Shown here one piece after another: positions 14,564 through 22,172 of a stretch of DNA of 64,000 bases. The notes beneath the pieces were generated by a model, which was not told the DNA's origin, searched no databases, and was given only the letters and a program-made list of their open reading frames with translations. Within the stretch, counting starts at the first letter, position 1; every line of letters starts with the position of its first letter. Made by a program: the position numbers and the translations under genes. The DNA is from Ruegeria pomeroyi DSS-3 (GTDB lineage Bacteria; Pseudomonadota; Alphaproteobacteria; Rhodobacterales; Rhodobacteraceae): contig NC_006569.1 of assembly GCF_000011965.2 (NCBI RefSeq), forward strand, positions 372,001-436,000, in the 5' to 3' direction.

Positions 14564-15508
14564 TCAGTAGCCCCTTAGACGGGTGCGGTTGGAATGCACC
14601 AGCTCGGCGAGAAAGTCGGCAAGCGCACGCGTTCGTCTGGACTGTGCAAGGTCGGATTGAATGACAAGATAGATCGGCTGATCTATCCCGATATTCGCGT
14701 TCAGGCAGACCAGCCCGGCATCCGCCGCAAGGAAATGCGGCAGCACCGCCAGGCCCAGGCCGGCCGCAGCCGCCGTGACCTGCGTCGACAGAGAGGTGGT
14801 GGTCAGCGCCGGCGCCCGGCCACGCAGCATCCGCTCGGCCCATTGCGCCGCTGGCAGATGCGACTGTCCTTCGCCCCAGGAGATGAAGGCGTCCGTTTCA
14901 TAACTGCCCCGATCCGTTCCCGGATTGCGGCCCTGCACATAGGCCTCGCTTGCATATAGCCCGTACCCCAGCGTTCCCAGGCGCTGCAGGGTCACGTTCC
15001 CACGTTGGGGTTTGACCATCCTCAGGGCAAGATCCGCGTCACGCCTGTGCACGTTCACGGTGGTGATGTCGGTTACGATCTCGACCATCAACCCCGGAAA
15101 GCGGGCTTGGAACTCGGGCAGAGCGGGAATGATCAGCCCGCTTGCAAAGTTCTCGGCAGTGGCCAGCCGAACCTTGCCGGTCAGTTGGGCCTGCAACTTT
15201 GCGCCGGTGCTCAGCGCAATCGCCGCATTCTCCATGGCCTCGGCCTTTTCGATCAGATCGCTGCCGTCTTCGGTCAATTGATAACCGGACTGATGGCGCA
15301 CAAAGAGAGGAACCCCCAAGGCCTCTTCCATCCGGTCGATCCGGCGCGACAGGGTCGCTATGCCGATATGCAGCGCGCCAGCCGCGGCGCTGAGCGTCCC
15401 GTGCCGGGCAACCGCCAGAAAGGCACGCGTATCGTCCCAGACCAGAGAGCGCCCGGATGGTTTTCCGATAATGGAAATCGTATTCCCAATGTTCTCTGGT
15501 TTTTCCAT
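14564..15508 (-). CDS. LysR-family transcriptional regulator
   Basis: This 314-residue regulator has the winged helix-turn-helix at about residues 20-75 (DDTRAFLAVARHGTLSAAAG, then IATLSRRIDRMEEALGVPLF) and a LysR effector domain behind it. I used the ATG at 15508; the longer frame to 15553 would run into the divergent promoter. The N-terminus before DDTRAF is slightly longer than usual. It diverges from the aldo/keto reductase group and lies upstream of, and in the same direction as, the AfsA-type operon, so it is placed to control both. Confidence 0.9.
   Translation of the reverse strand: MEKPENIGNTISIIGKPSGRSLVWDDTRAFLAVARHGTLSAAAGALHIGIATLSRRIDRMEEALGVPLFVRHQSGYQLTEDGSDLIEKAEAMENAAIALSTGAKLQAQLTGKVRLATAENFASGLIIPALPEFQARFPGLMVEIVTDITTVNVHRRDADLALRMVKPQRGNVTLQRLGTLGYGLYASEAYVQGRNPGTDRGSYETDAFISWGEGQSHLPAAQWAERMLRGRAPALTTTSLSTQVTAAAAGLGLAVLPHFLAADAGLVCLNANIGIDQPIYLVIQSDLAQSRRTRALADFLAELVHSNRTRLRGY
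15461..15477. promoter_or_regulatory. Second copy of dyad TTTTCC-N5-TGGAAA
   Basis: TTTTCCGATAATGGAAA matches the arms and spacing of the dyad at 14524-14540. It lies within the first codons of the LysR gene as annotated, about 80 bases from the divergent aldo/keto reductase start. A further half-site (TTTTCC) follows at 15501. The position suits autoregulation and control of the reductase group. Confidence 0.5.
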
Positions 15509-15555
15509 AATCAACACATGCCATGCTTGTGTCCTGTCATGCAAGGAGGGCAAAT

Positions 15556-16539
15556 ATGCTAAGACGTAAACTTGGGCAGGATCTCGAGGTTTCAGCCATC
15601 GGTCTGGGCTGCATGGGGATGAGCGAATTCTACGGCCCCCGAGACGACGAGAAATCGCTGGACGTCATGTCGCGTGCGGTCGTGCTGGGGATCGACTTTT
15701 TCGATACGGCGGACATGTACGGCCCACATCACAACGAAGAGCTGATCGGCACGTTTCTGCGTCAGAGCCGGGCCCGCATCCAGGTTGCAACCAAGTTCGG
15801 GATTGTCCGCAACCCCGGAGAATACAAGCGCAGCCTGGACAACAGCGCAAGCTACGCCCGAACCGCCTGCGAAGGATCGCTTCGCAGGCTGGGGGTCGAC
15901 TGCATCGACCTGTACTATGTGCATCGCGTCAACACGAACCAGCCCATCGAGGAGACGATGGAAGGCCTCGCCGCATTGGTGAAGGAAGGCAAGATTGCCC
16001 GCATCGGCCTTTGCGAGGTCAGCGCCGAGACCCTTCGCAGGGCGCATGCAGTGCACCCGGTGACGGCGGTCCAGACCGAGTATTCTCTTTGGTCGCGCGA
16101 GGTAGAGAACTCGGTTCTGCCGACATGTCGCGCGCTTGGAATTGGATTTGTGCCCTATTCCCCGCTCGGGCGTGGCTTTCTGACCGGGCGGTTTCAATCC
16201 CCCGATGAGATCACAGACGGCGATTTCCGGGCCTCTCTGCCCCGGTTTGCCGAAGACGCGATCACGCAGAACCGCAGCATTTCGAATGTCATCGCCGCCA
16301 TCGCCGCGGAAAAGGGCTGTTCGCAAGCGCAGCTTTCCCTGGCCTGGTTGCTGGCAAAGGGGGACAACATCGTTCCGATCCCCGGCACCAAGCGGCGCAG
16401 ATATCTCGAAGAAAACGCGGCTGCGGCCTCGATCACCCTCACCGGAGAGGAGATCGCGCGGCTCGAAGCCTCCATCGCAGAGTTGCCCATCATCGGCGAG
16501 CGCTACACCGCCGAAGGCATGAAGGGCGTGGACGCATGA
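15556..16539 (+). CDS. Aldo/keto reductase
   Basis: This 327-residue enzyme of the AKR superfamily begins MLRRKLGQDLEVSAIGLGCMGMSEFYG. The catalytic tetrad is visible: Asp and Tyr in DTADMYGPHHNEELIG, Lys in VATKFG and His in YYVHRVN. The NADPH-binding segment is near the C-terminus (IVPIPGTKRRRYLEENA). It is a cytoplasmic reductase of aldehydes or ketones. AAGGAGG lies 6 bases before the ATG. The stop overlaps the next start, so it is co-expressed with the CMD-family protein and probably with the MFS exporter. This trio beside a LysR gene resembles an electrophile-response cassette; the substrate is unknown. Confidence 0.92.
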   Translation: MLRRKLGQDLEVSAIGLGCMGMSEFYGPRDDEKSLDVMSRAVVLGIDFFDTADMYGPHHNEELIGTFLRQSRARIQVATKFGIVRNPGEYKRSLDNSASYARTACEGSLRRLGVDCIDLYYVHRVNTNQPIEETMEGLAALVKEGKIARIGLCEVSAETLRRAHAVHPVTAVQTEYSLWSREVENSVLPTCRALGIGFVPYSPLGRGFLTGRFQSPDEITDGDFRASLPRFAEDAITQNRSISNVIAAIAAEKGCSQAQLSLAWLLAKGDNIVPIPGTKRRRYLEENAAAASITLTGEEIARLEASIAELPIIGERYTAEGMKGVDA

Positions 16540-16925
16540 AACCGACGCACGGAATCGAACGCGATACGCTGGCTCTGGCGATCCTGGATCAGCTGGAGAG
16601 CGGCGCGTCAGAGCGGGTCTCGAACAATCTGGATGCCTTTGATGCAAGCGCGACCGAACTGATCCTCGGTTTCTCGTTTGCAGACGTCCTGAGCAGGGAG
16701 GGCATCGACCTCAGGACTCGCGAAATGCTGACAGTTGCGATGCTTGGCGCAAAGGGAACTGCTCCTGGCCAGCTCGATTTTCACATGCGTGCTGCGCTGA
16801 ACTGCGGCGTGACCAGACCGGAAATTGTGGAAATCATCTATCAGATCGCAGTCTACGCCGGCGTGCCTGCCGCCATGAACGCCATCACATCGGCCAAAAA
16901 GGCCTTTGAAGCGGCAAACATCTGA
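16536..16925 (+). CDS. Carboxymuconolactone decarboxylase (CMD)-family protein
   Basis: This 129-residue all-helical protein has the CMD pattern: LDLRTREMLTVAMLGAKG-like helix, then LDFHMRAALNCGVTRPEIVE and a helix ending YAGVPAAMNA. The histidine and the GVTRPEI turn match the gamma-carboxymuconolactone decarboxylase branch rather than the AhpD branch, because the CxxC redox pair is absent. It overlaps the aldo/keto reductase stop by 4 bases. Stand-alone family members of this size are often of unknown function and appear with AKRs in stress cassettes. Confidence 0.85.
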   Translation: MKPTHGIERDTLALAILDQLESGASERVSNNLDAFDASATELILGFSFADVLSREGIDLRTREMLTVAMLGAKGTAPGQLDFHMRAALNCGVTRPEIVEIIYQIAVYAGVPAAMNAITSAKKAFEAANI

Positions 16926-16946
16926 CGCGTAAACCGGAGTTTATCC

Positions 16947-18134
16947 ATGTCTCAATATTCTCAACGTGCCACCTGGCGCGCCTGGCTGGCTATTGCCGCG
17001 CTCGGCACGGGCAGCTTCTCGATCGTGACGGCAGAACTGGCGCCGATCGGGCTTTTATCCCAGATCGGGGGAGATCTCGGCGTCTCGACCGCCAAGGTGG
17101 GGCTGATCGTGACGCTCTATGCCTGGATCGCCGCCGCGGCGGCTCTGGCGTCGGCCATCTGGCTCGGCGGTCTGCCACGGCGCCCGCTGCTTGTCGGGCT
17201 GATGGCGGTTCTGGCGGCCTCAGGATTTGCCACCTCCTATTCTGGCTCCTTCGCCGGGCTGATGAGCGCACGGATTATCGGTGCTGTCGCCCACGGGGCT
17301 TTCTGGGCCATGATCGGCACGCTTGGGGCGCAGATCGTGCCTGCGCGCCAGGTCGGCGTGGCGACGTCGATCATCTTCGGAGGCGTCTCGGTTGCCAGCG
17401 TGCTGGGCGTTCCGCTTGCCAACCTGGTCGGCACCAGCGAAGGCTGGCGCAGCTCGTTCCTGATCATCGGCTGGCTTTCGCTGGCAGTCGCCTTGGCCGT
17501 ATTGGTCACCGTACCCGCAGTGCAGGGCACCGGCAGGATCGGAACCCAGGCCCTGTTTCGCATTCTGTCGAACCGCCGCTTCCAACGCATTTTTCTTGCG
17601 ACGCTCTTTGCCGTCACCGCCCACTTCATGGCATTTACCTATGTCGAACCGTTTCTGGCGAACGCTAGTGCGATACCGGTCCGGGCGATCGCACCGCTCT
17701 TGTTCACCTTTGGGGCGGCAGGCATCGCGGCCAATATGCTGACCGCCGCCCTGATCGACAACTGGCTCAAGCGCATTGTGACGCTGTCTTTGTTGCTGGC
17801 CGCTGCCGCTCTTGGCGTTCTGGCCCTTTTCGGACCTCAGCTCGACCTCTACGGTGCGGGGCTGGCGCTGATCGTCTGGGGTGGCTCGATCTCGGCCATA
17901 CTGGTTGGTTTGCAGACCTGGGTTCTGAAGGAAGCCGGCGCAGATGCCTTGCAGGCTTCGGCCATCTATGTCGCCCTTTTCAATGGCGCGATCGGGTTGG
18001 GCGCAGCGATAGGCGCCGCCTTGCTTGGTGTGACAAGCCTGCCGGGCCTGTTCCTGTGCTCGGCGCTCCTTATCGGTATTGGCATCGTCAGCGTTATCTC
18101 TTTGGCCGAACCGCAAATGTCGCCTGCTGAATGA
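16947..18134 (+). CDS. MFS transporter (AraJ/drug-efflux type)
   Basis: This 395-residue membrane protein has twelve predicted helices. The N-terminal part reads LGTGSFSIVTAELAPIGLL, typical of the AraJ/PbuE/YdhP group of 12-TM exporters. The A-like motif between helices 2 and 3 (AIWLGGLPRRPLLVGL) is present. It is expected to export a small molecule across the inner membrane by proton antiport. GGAG lies 7 bases before the ATG, 21 bases after the CMD-family gene, so it is probably the third gene of the group. Confidence 0.9.
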   Translation: MSQYSQRATWRAWLAIAALGTGSFSIVTAELAPIGLLSQIGGDLGVSTAKVGLIVTLYAWIAAAAALASAIWLGGLPRRPLLVGLMAVLAASGFATSYSGSFAGLMSARIIGAVAHGAFWAMIGTLGAQIVPARQVGVATSIIFGGVSVASVLGVPLANLVGTSEGWRSSFLIIGWLSLAVALAVLVTVPAVQGTGRIGTQALFRILSNRRFQRIFLATLFAVTAHFMAFTYVEPFLANASAIPVRAIAPLLFTFGAAGIAANMLTAALIDNWLKRIVTLSLLLAAAALGVLALFGPQLDLYGAGLALIVWGGSISAILVGLQTWVLKEAGADALQASAIYVALFNGAIGLGAAIGAALLGVTSLPGLFLCSALLIGIGIVSVISLAEPQMSPAE

Positions 18135-18643
18135 TCAAAGCGTCGCGGTTAGAACATGCGGACTGGAGGCGTGCTGGCCCCTTGCCCCATCGAGTTCAGC
18201 CAGCGCAAAGGCTCACGGCAGGGGCAGGGGCGTTCAAGCGGCTGAACAGTGCGATGCGTATCTGGATTTCGGCGGCGCATCTTCGCCTTGGCCCGGCTGC
18301 GGGCGCGATAACCTGACGAGCGTTTCCGGCGGTTGCGGCTGGGCGGTCTTCCTTCGACAACCGGCCCTGCTTGCGGATCGGGATGATCGGGACGGCGAAG
18401 ATAATGCCGAAAGGCCGGATGACGCCCGGCATCCGGCCTTTTGCCCAGTTCGCAGCACTGGCGGCCTAACAGAGGACTTTGAAAGGCCTTCCGTGATTTG
18501 CACTGAGGTTTGAGACGAGAACCACTCAACCTTATCCGAAGGCGCGCGGCCTGTGCGGTGCGCCGGTCAGCGACGGCCTCGATTTGTCGTGAATTTGCGG
18601 CGGTTTCTTGTGGATTTTGTCGGGGTTTCGTAGGCTGAGCGGG
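18135..18643. other. Intergenic region with one strong hairpin, no convincing gene
   Basis: About 500 bases lie between the MFS gene and the winged-helix regulator. Overlapping frames exist on both strands, but none shows a motif, plausible start or consistent composition. A perfect 12-bp hairpin occurs at 18410-18441. The remainder may be decayed coding sequence; I could not assign it. Confidence 0.4.
18410..18442. terminator. Perfect 12-bp hairpin with short T-tract
   Basis: The arms AAAGGCCGGATG and CATCCGGCCTTT are exact reverse complements with an 8-base loop, followed by one more T on the plus strand. It could stop transcription from the MFS side, although it is 276 bases past that stop, or serve an unrecognised transcript. 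Confidence 0.6.
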
Positions 18644-19216
18644 ATGTTTTCAGATGATTGGACCCTGACCGTGAGCCCGAAATCCCCGCCATCCGGCCCC
18701 GCCAAGCCCATCGCCACGCCGATCGTCTCGTCCGATCACCTGGCCGGCACCGATCAGGGCTGGCAGTTCAGCGAGCTCGAATACGCGATGACGATGACCT
18801 ATAACGCCTTTTCGCGCTGGATGACCCATTGCATGAAGGCGGTGGGGTACAAGGATTTCAACCCGCTCGACATTCTGGTGCTGCACAATGTCAACCATCG
18901 CGGCAAGGAGAAGCGGCTGTCCGACATCGCCTTTATGCTGAATGTCGAGGACAATCATACCGTCAATTATGCGCTCAAGAAACTGGCCAAGGCGGATCTG
19001 GTCGTGGGGCGCAAGGTGGGCAAGGAGATGTTCTATTCCACCAGCGATCAGGGGCGGCAGGTCTGCGAGGCCTATCGCGATGTGCGCAAGGCCTGTCTGC
19101 TGGATGCGGCCGAGGCGACCGACCGCGACTATGACGAGATCAGCCATGTGGCGCGGGTGCTGCGCAGTGTCTCGGGCCTTTATGATCAGGCGTCCCGCTC
19201 GGCGGCGTCACTGTAA
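18644..19216 (+). CDS. Winged-helix (MarR-like) transcriptional regulator
   Basis: The protein has a helical N-terminal part (QFSELEYAMTMTYNAFSRWM) followed by a winged helix: ILVLHNVNHRGKEKRLSDIAF as the first helices, NHTVNYALKKLAKADLV as the recognition helix and GRKVGKEMFYSTSDQG as the wing. This matches MarR-like regulators. I chose the ATG at 18644 (190 residues); a GTG at 18671 is possible and upstream starts lack a ribosome site. The target is not evident: the DMT permease downstream is convergent, so the regulated gene is probably elsewhere. Confidence 0.82.
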   Translation: MFSDDWTLTVSPKSPPSGPAKPIATPIVSSDHLAGTDQGWQFSELEYAMTMTYNAFSRWMTHCMKAVGYKDFNPLDILVLHNVNHRGKEKRLSDIAFMLNVEDNHTVNYALKKLAKADLVVGRKVGKEMFYSTSDQGRQVCEAYRDVRKACLLDAAEATDRDYDEISHVARVLRSVSGLYDQASRSAASL

Positions 19217-19241
19217 GATCGGGGCAGTCGCGCCTGCTTGA

Positions 19242-19273
19242 CCGGCGTCCCACCACCTTCGGGTGGGTACCGG
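19242..19273. terminator. Hairpin between converging genes
   Basis: CCCACC and GGTGGG pair around ACCTTCG, flanked by CCGG on both sides, between the regulator stop (19216) and the DMT permease stop (19276). It is likely a bidirectional terminator but lacks a long T-tract. Confidence 0.5.
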
Positions 19274-19275
19274 CC

Positions 19276-20235
19276 CTAGCGATCCGGCTCCAGCGCGGGT
19301 CCCTTGGGGGCGGGGGACGGCCCGGCATCGGGGCGCGGATTTGCAGCGCGCAGCACCGGCGAACGGGTCGAGACATTGGCCCGGCTCTCGCGCCAGACCA
19401 CGAACAGGCCCGAGGCGATGATGATTCCCGCCCCCAGCGCCACCCAGCCATCGGGCCGCTCGCCAAACAGCACCGCGCCCAGAAGCGTGGCCCAGACGAT
19501 CTGGGAATACTGGATCGGCGAGACCACCGCCGGCGGCGCCGCGCGATAGGCCTGGATGATCAGGTGCTGGGCGGCAAAGGACATCACCCCCACCAGCGCC
19601 ATCATCCCCAGATGCACCAGCTCTGGCGGGCGATAGACCAGCGGCTGCATCGCGCCCATGGCCAGCGCCCCCAGCAGCATCGGATAGAGGATCAGCACCG
19701 CCGAGCGTTCGCTATTGCCGATCTTGCGCACAAGGATCGTGGCCAGCGCCGAGCAGACCGCTGCCGTCAGCGCCGCCAGGTGGCCCAGGGTCAGCGCGCT
19801 CATGCCGGGGCGCAGCACGATCAGCACCCCGATCAGGCCGATGCCCACGGCGGCCCAGCGTTGCGCGCGCACCACCTCTCCCAGCAGGGGCACCGACAGG
19901 GCGGTGACCAGCAAGGGAAAGGTGAAGAGCAGCGTATAGACCTCGGTCAGCGGCAGCTGGGAAAAGGCATAGAAGGCCGAAACCATCGACCCCACCATCA
20001 GCCCCGAACGCAGCAGGACAAGGCCCGGATTGTTGGGCCGGAACGTGTCCACCCGCCGGTCGGCCAGCATGGTCACGGTGATCGGCACAAAGGAAAACAG
20101 GGTGGCGAAGAAGATGATCTGGAACACCGAATAGCCCGCCCCCAGCGCCTTGATCAGCGCATCGTGAAGCGAGAAGACGGCAAATCCGGCCAGGGCATAG
20201 GCCATGCCCTGCAGGGGTGCGGCGGGTCTGCTCAC
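19276..20235 (-). CDS. EamA/DMT-family permease
   Basis: The protein has ten predicted membrane helices in two EamA repeats (GMAYALAGFAVFSLHDALIK opens the first; LTAAVCSALATILVRKIGNS starts the second). The family comprises inner-membrane metabolite exporters. I prefer the GTG at 20235 (319 residues, VSRPAAPLQGMAYA with AGGA upstream); an upstream GTG at 20331 would add 32 mostly basic residues not expected in the family. The C-terminal 35 residues are Pro/Arg-rich and cytoplasmic. The substrate is unknown. Confidence 0.88.
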   Translation of the reverse strand: MSRPAAPLQGMAYALAGFAVFSLHDALIKALGAGYSVFQIIFFATLFSFVPITVTMLADRRVDTFRPNNPGLVLLRSGLMVGSMVSAFYAFSQLPLTEVYTLLFTFPLLVTALSVPLLGEVVRAQRWAAVGIGLIGVLIVLRPGMSALTLGHLAALTAAVCSALATILVRKIGNSERSAVLILYPMLLGALAMGAMQPLVYRPPELVHLGMMALVGVMSFAAQHLIIQAYRAAPPAVVSPIQYSQIVWATLLGAVLFGERPDGWVALGAGIIIASGLFVVWRESRANVSTRSPVLRAANPRPDAGPSPAPKGPALEPDR

Positions 20236-20433
20236 GATATCGGATCCTGTGGTGGCCTGCGCCCGGGATGGCGCCTTTGCTGCATAGCGCCGTTTGCGCT
20301 CACACAAAAGGGGCAGGCATGCGCCGCGCACATGGCGGCAATCCCAAAACGGTGGATGTCATGCGGGCCCGGCCCGCTTATGTGACGGCGATCATTCAAC
20401 GCGGCGCCGCCGCCCTTGGACCCCGGCCAGATC

Positions 20434-20607
20434 ATGAACCAGTTCGACATTCCCCACCTGCGCCAGGCGCAGATCGACGCTTATCATCGCAAGGCCGAGC
20501 GCCTGCGTGCTCAGGCCCTGCGCGATGGCATCGCCATGCTGGGCCGGGCCGTGATGCGCCTTGTAGCCTCCTTGCGCCTGGCCCCCCGCCGCCAACCGGC
20601 GCGGTAA
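20434..20607 (+). CDS. Small hypothetical protein, resembling the RSP_7527-type family
   Basis: This 57-residue ORF (MNQFDIPHLRQAQIDAYHRK) encodes an amphipathic, Arg/Ala-rich helical protein. Its pattern (ID.....A..LRA.A......) resembles short proteins common in Rhodobacteraceae, also recalling DUF1127-type proteins with a basic C-terminus (LRLAPRRQPAR). It stands alone between the DMT permease and the aminotransferase. The family link is from memory and not verified. Confidence 0.5.
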   Translation: MNQFDIPHLRQAQIDAYHRKAERLRAQALRDGIAMLGRAVMRLVASLRLAPRRQPAR

Positions 20608-20690
20608 AGCGGCGCCTTTTCCCAATCACTTTGCCGCAATTACTCCGGCGGAGTCACCGCAGGGGACGGGGGCAGCGCCCCCAGCCGCCC

Positions 20691-22046
20691 TCAGCCCAAT
20701 GCGGCAAAGCCCGCGTCCAGCGCCGACAGGATGTCCGCGACATCCTGCGCGCTCAGCACCAGCGGCGGTGACAGGATGATATTGGGGCCTGAAACCCGCA
20801 GCATCACCCCGGCCCCATAGGCCGTCTCGTAGACGGTGTTCATCATGGCGGCGCCGGCGGGGGCCTTGCTGGCCCGGTCCGCGACCACCTCTAGTGCCGC
20901 CATCAGCCCGTGACCGCCGCGCACATCGCCGATCATCTCGTGTTTGGCGGCCAGCGCCTGTAGGCCGTTGAACAGTTCTTCGCCGCGTGTGGCGGCATTC
21001 TCGGCCACATTGGCCTTTACCGTTTCCTTCAGGCAGACCACCGCCGCCGCCGCGCCCACCGGGTGACCGGAATAGGTATAGCCGTGGCTGATTGCGCCCT
21101 TGCCGCTGGTGTCGCCCTCGAACACCTCGGTCATGCGGGTGCCGATCAGCACCGCGCCAAAGGGGAAATAGCCGTTGGTGATCGCCTTGGCAGTGCACAT
21201 CATGTCCGGTTGCACCCCCCACAGACGCGACCCTGACCAGGCGCCGGTGCGGCCGAATGCGGTGATCACTTCGTCGGCGATCAGCAGGATGCCGTTGCGG
21301 TCGCAGATCTCGCGCACCATCGGCATGAAGCTTTCATGTGGCGGGATCACCCCGCCCGCGCCCAGGATCGGCTCCATGATGAAGGCGGCGATGGTCTCGG
21401 CCCCCTGAAAGGCGATCTCGTCCTCCAGCGCCTGCGCGCACAGCTGCGCCAGCCGCGCGGGGTCGGTCTCGTTGAACGGGTTGCGATAGGTATAGGGGGC
21501 GGGAATGTGGAAACAGCCGGGCAGCAGCGGTTCGTAATCGGTGCGGAACTTGTTGTTGCCATTGACCGAGGCGCCGCCGAAATGGGTGCCGTGATAGCCC
21601 TTTTTCAGCGACAGGAACTTGGTGCGCTGGGGCTGTCCGCGCAGCTTGTGATATTGCCGTGCCAGCCGCAGCGCGGTCTCGACACTGTCCGAACCGCCCG
21701 AGGTATAGAACACCCGCTGGATGCCTTCCTCGGCGAAGAAGTCGCACAGGTCATAGGCCAGTTCGATGGCGGCATCGTTGGTGGTGCCGCGGAAGGTCGA
21801 GTAATAGGGCAGGCTGTCGAGCTGCCCGGTTATCGCCTGTTTCACCGCGTCGTTGGAATAGCCCAGATTGACGTTCCACAGCCCGCCGACCGCGTCGATC
21901 GTCTCGTGCCCGTCGATATCGCGGATTCGCACACCCGCCGCGCCGGTGATGATCTTGGGCGGGTTGGCCTGGGCATCGGCGGGGTGAGTCATCGGCTGCC
22001 AGAACTGGCGAGCGTTGTTTTCCTTGATGAAATTGGCGGTTTTCAT
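20691..22046 (-). CDS. Class III (omega) aminotransferase
   Basis: This 451-residue PLP enzyme starts at 22046 (MKTANFIKENNARQFWQPM) with GAGAGGAACCG upstream. Motifs include DAVGGLWNVNLGYS, the cofactor-binding YTSGGSDSVETALRLARQY, the Asp-containing LIADEVITAFGRTG, and the Schiff-base lysine in MCTAKAITNGYFPFGA. The sequence WQPMTHP near the N-terminus is typical of the beta-alanine/putrescine/taurine:pyruvate branch. It transfers the amino group of an omega-amine to a keto acid, giving an aldehyde. It diverges from the aldehyde dehydrogenase gene, which could oxidise that product. The larger open frame upstream of 22046 is a shadow of the dehydrogenase. Confidence 0.9.
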   Translation of the reverse strand: MKTANFIKENNARQFWQPMTHPADAQANPPKIITGAAGVRIRDIDGHETIDAVGGLWNVNLGYSNDAVKQAITGQLDSLPYYSTFRGTTNDAAIELAYDLCDFFAEEGIQRVFYTSGGSDSVETALRLARQYHKLRGQPQRTKFLSLKKGYHGTHFGGASVNGNNKFRTDYEPLLPGCFHIPAPYTYRNPFNETDPARLAQLCAQALEDEIAFQGAETIAAFIMEPILGAGGVIPPHESFMPMVREICDRNGILLIADEVITAFGRTGAWSGSRLWGVQPDMMCTAKAITNGYFPFGAVLIGTRMTEVFEGDTSGKGAISHGYTYSGHPVGAAAAVVCLKETVKANVAENAATRGEELFNGLQALAAKHEMIGDVRGGHGLMAALEVVADRASKAPAGAAMMNTVYETAYGAGVMLRVSGPNIILSPPLVLSAQDVADILSALDAGFAALG

Positions 22047-22172
22047 CGGTTCCTCTCCCTTTGCGGCGGCAGGTCTCATTGGCTCATGCTTGACACAGGG
22101 TTTTCTGTATGACAAGCATTTTATGAAACGATGGTTTGAATAATGAACCGATAGGGATGGAGGATCCCCGCC
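22047..22172. promoter_or_regulatory. Divergent promoter region of the aminotransferase/aldehyde dehydrogenase cluster
   Basis: This AT-richer spacer contains a TTGACA at 22089-22094 and short inverted elements (AAAC-GATG-GTTT, and GGTT...AACC) at about 22121-22150. Both divergent genes must start here. I could not assign a specific regulator; none is encoded immediately beside it. Confidence 0.4.

Noticed and set aside
18149-18529. Arg-rich minus-strand frame as a transposase remnant
   Set aside because: No DDE or HTH motif, no inverted-repeat ends or target duplication were visible.
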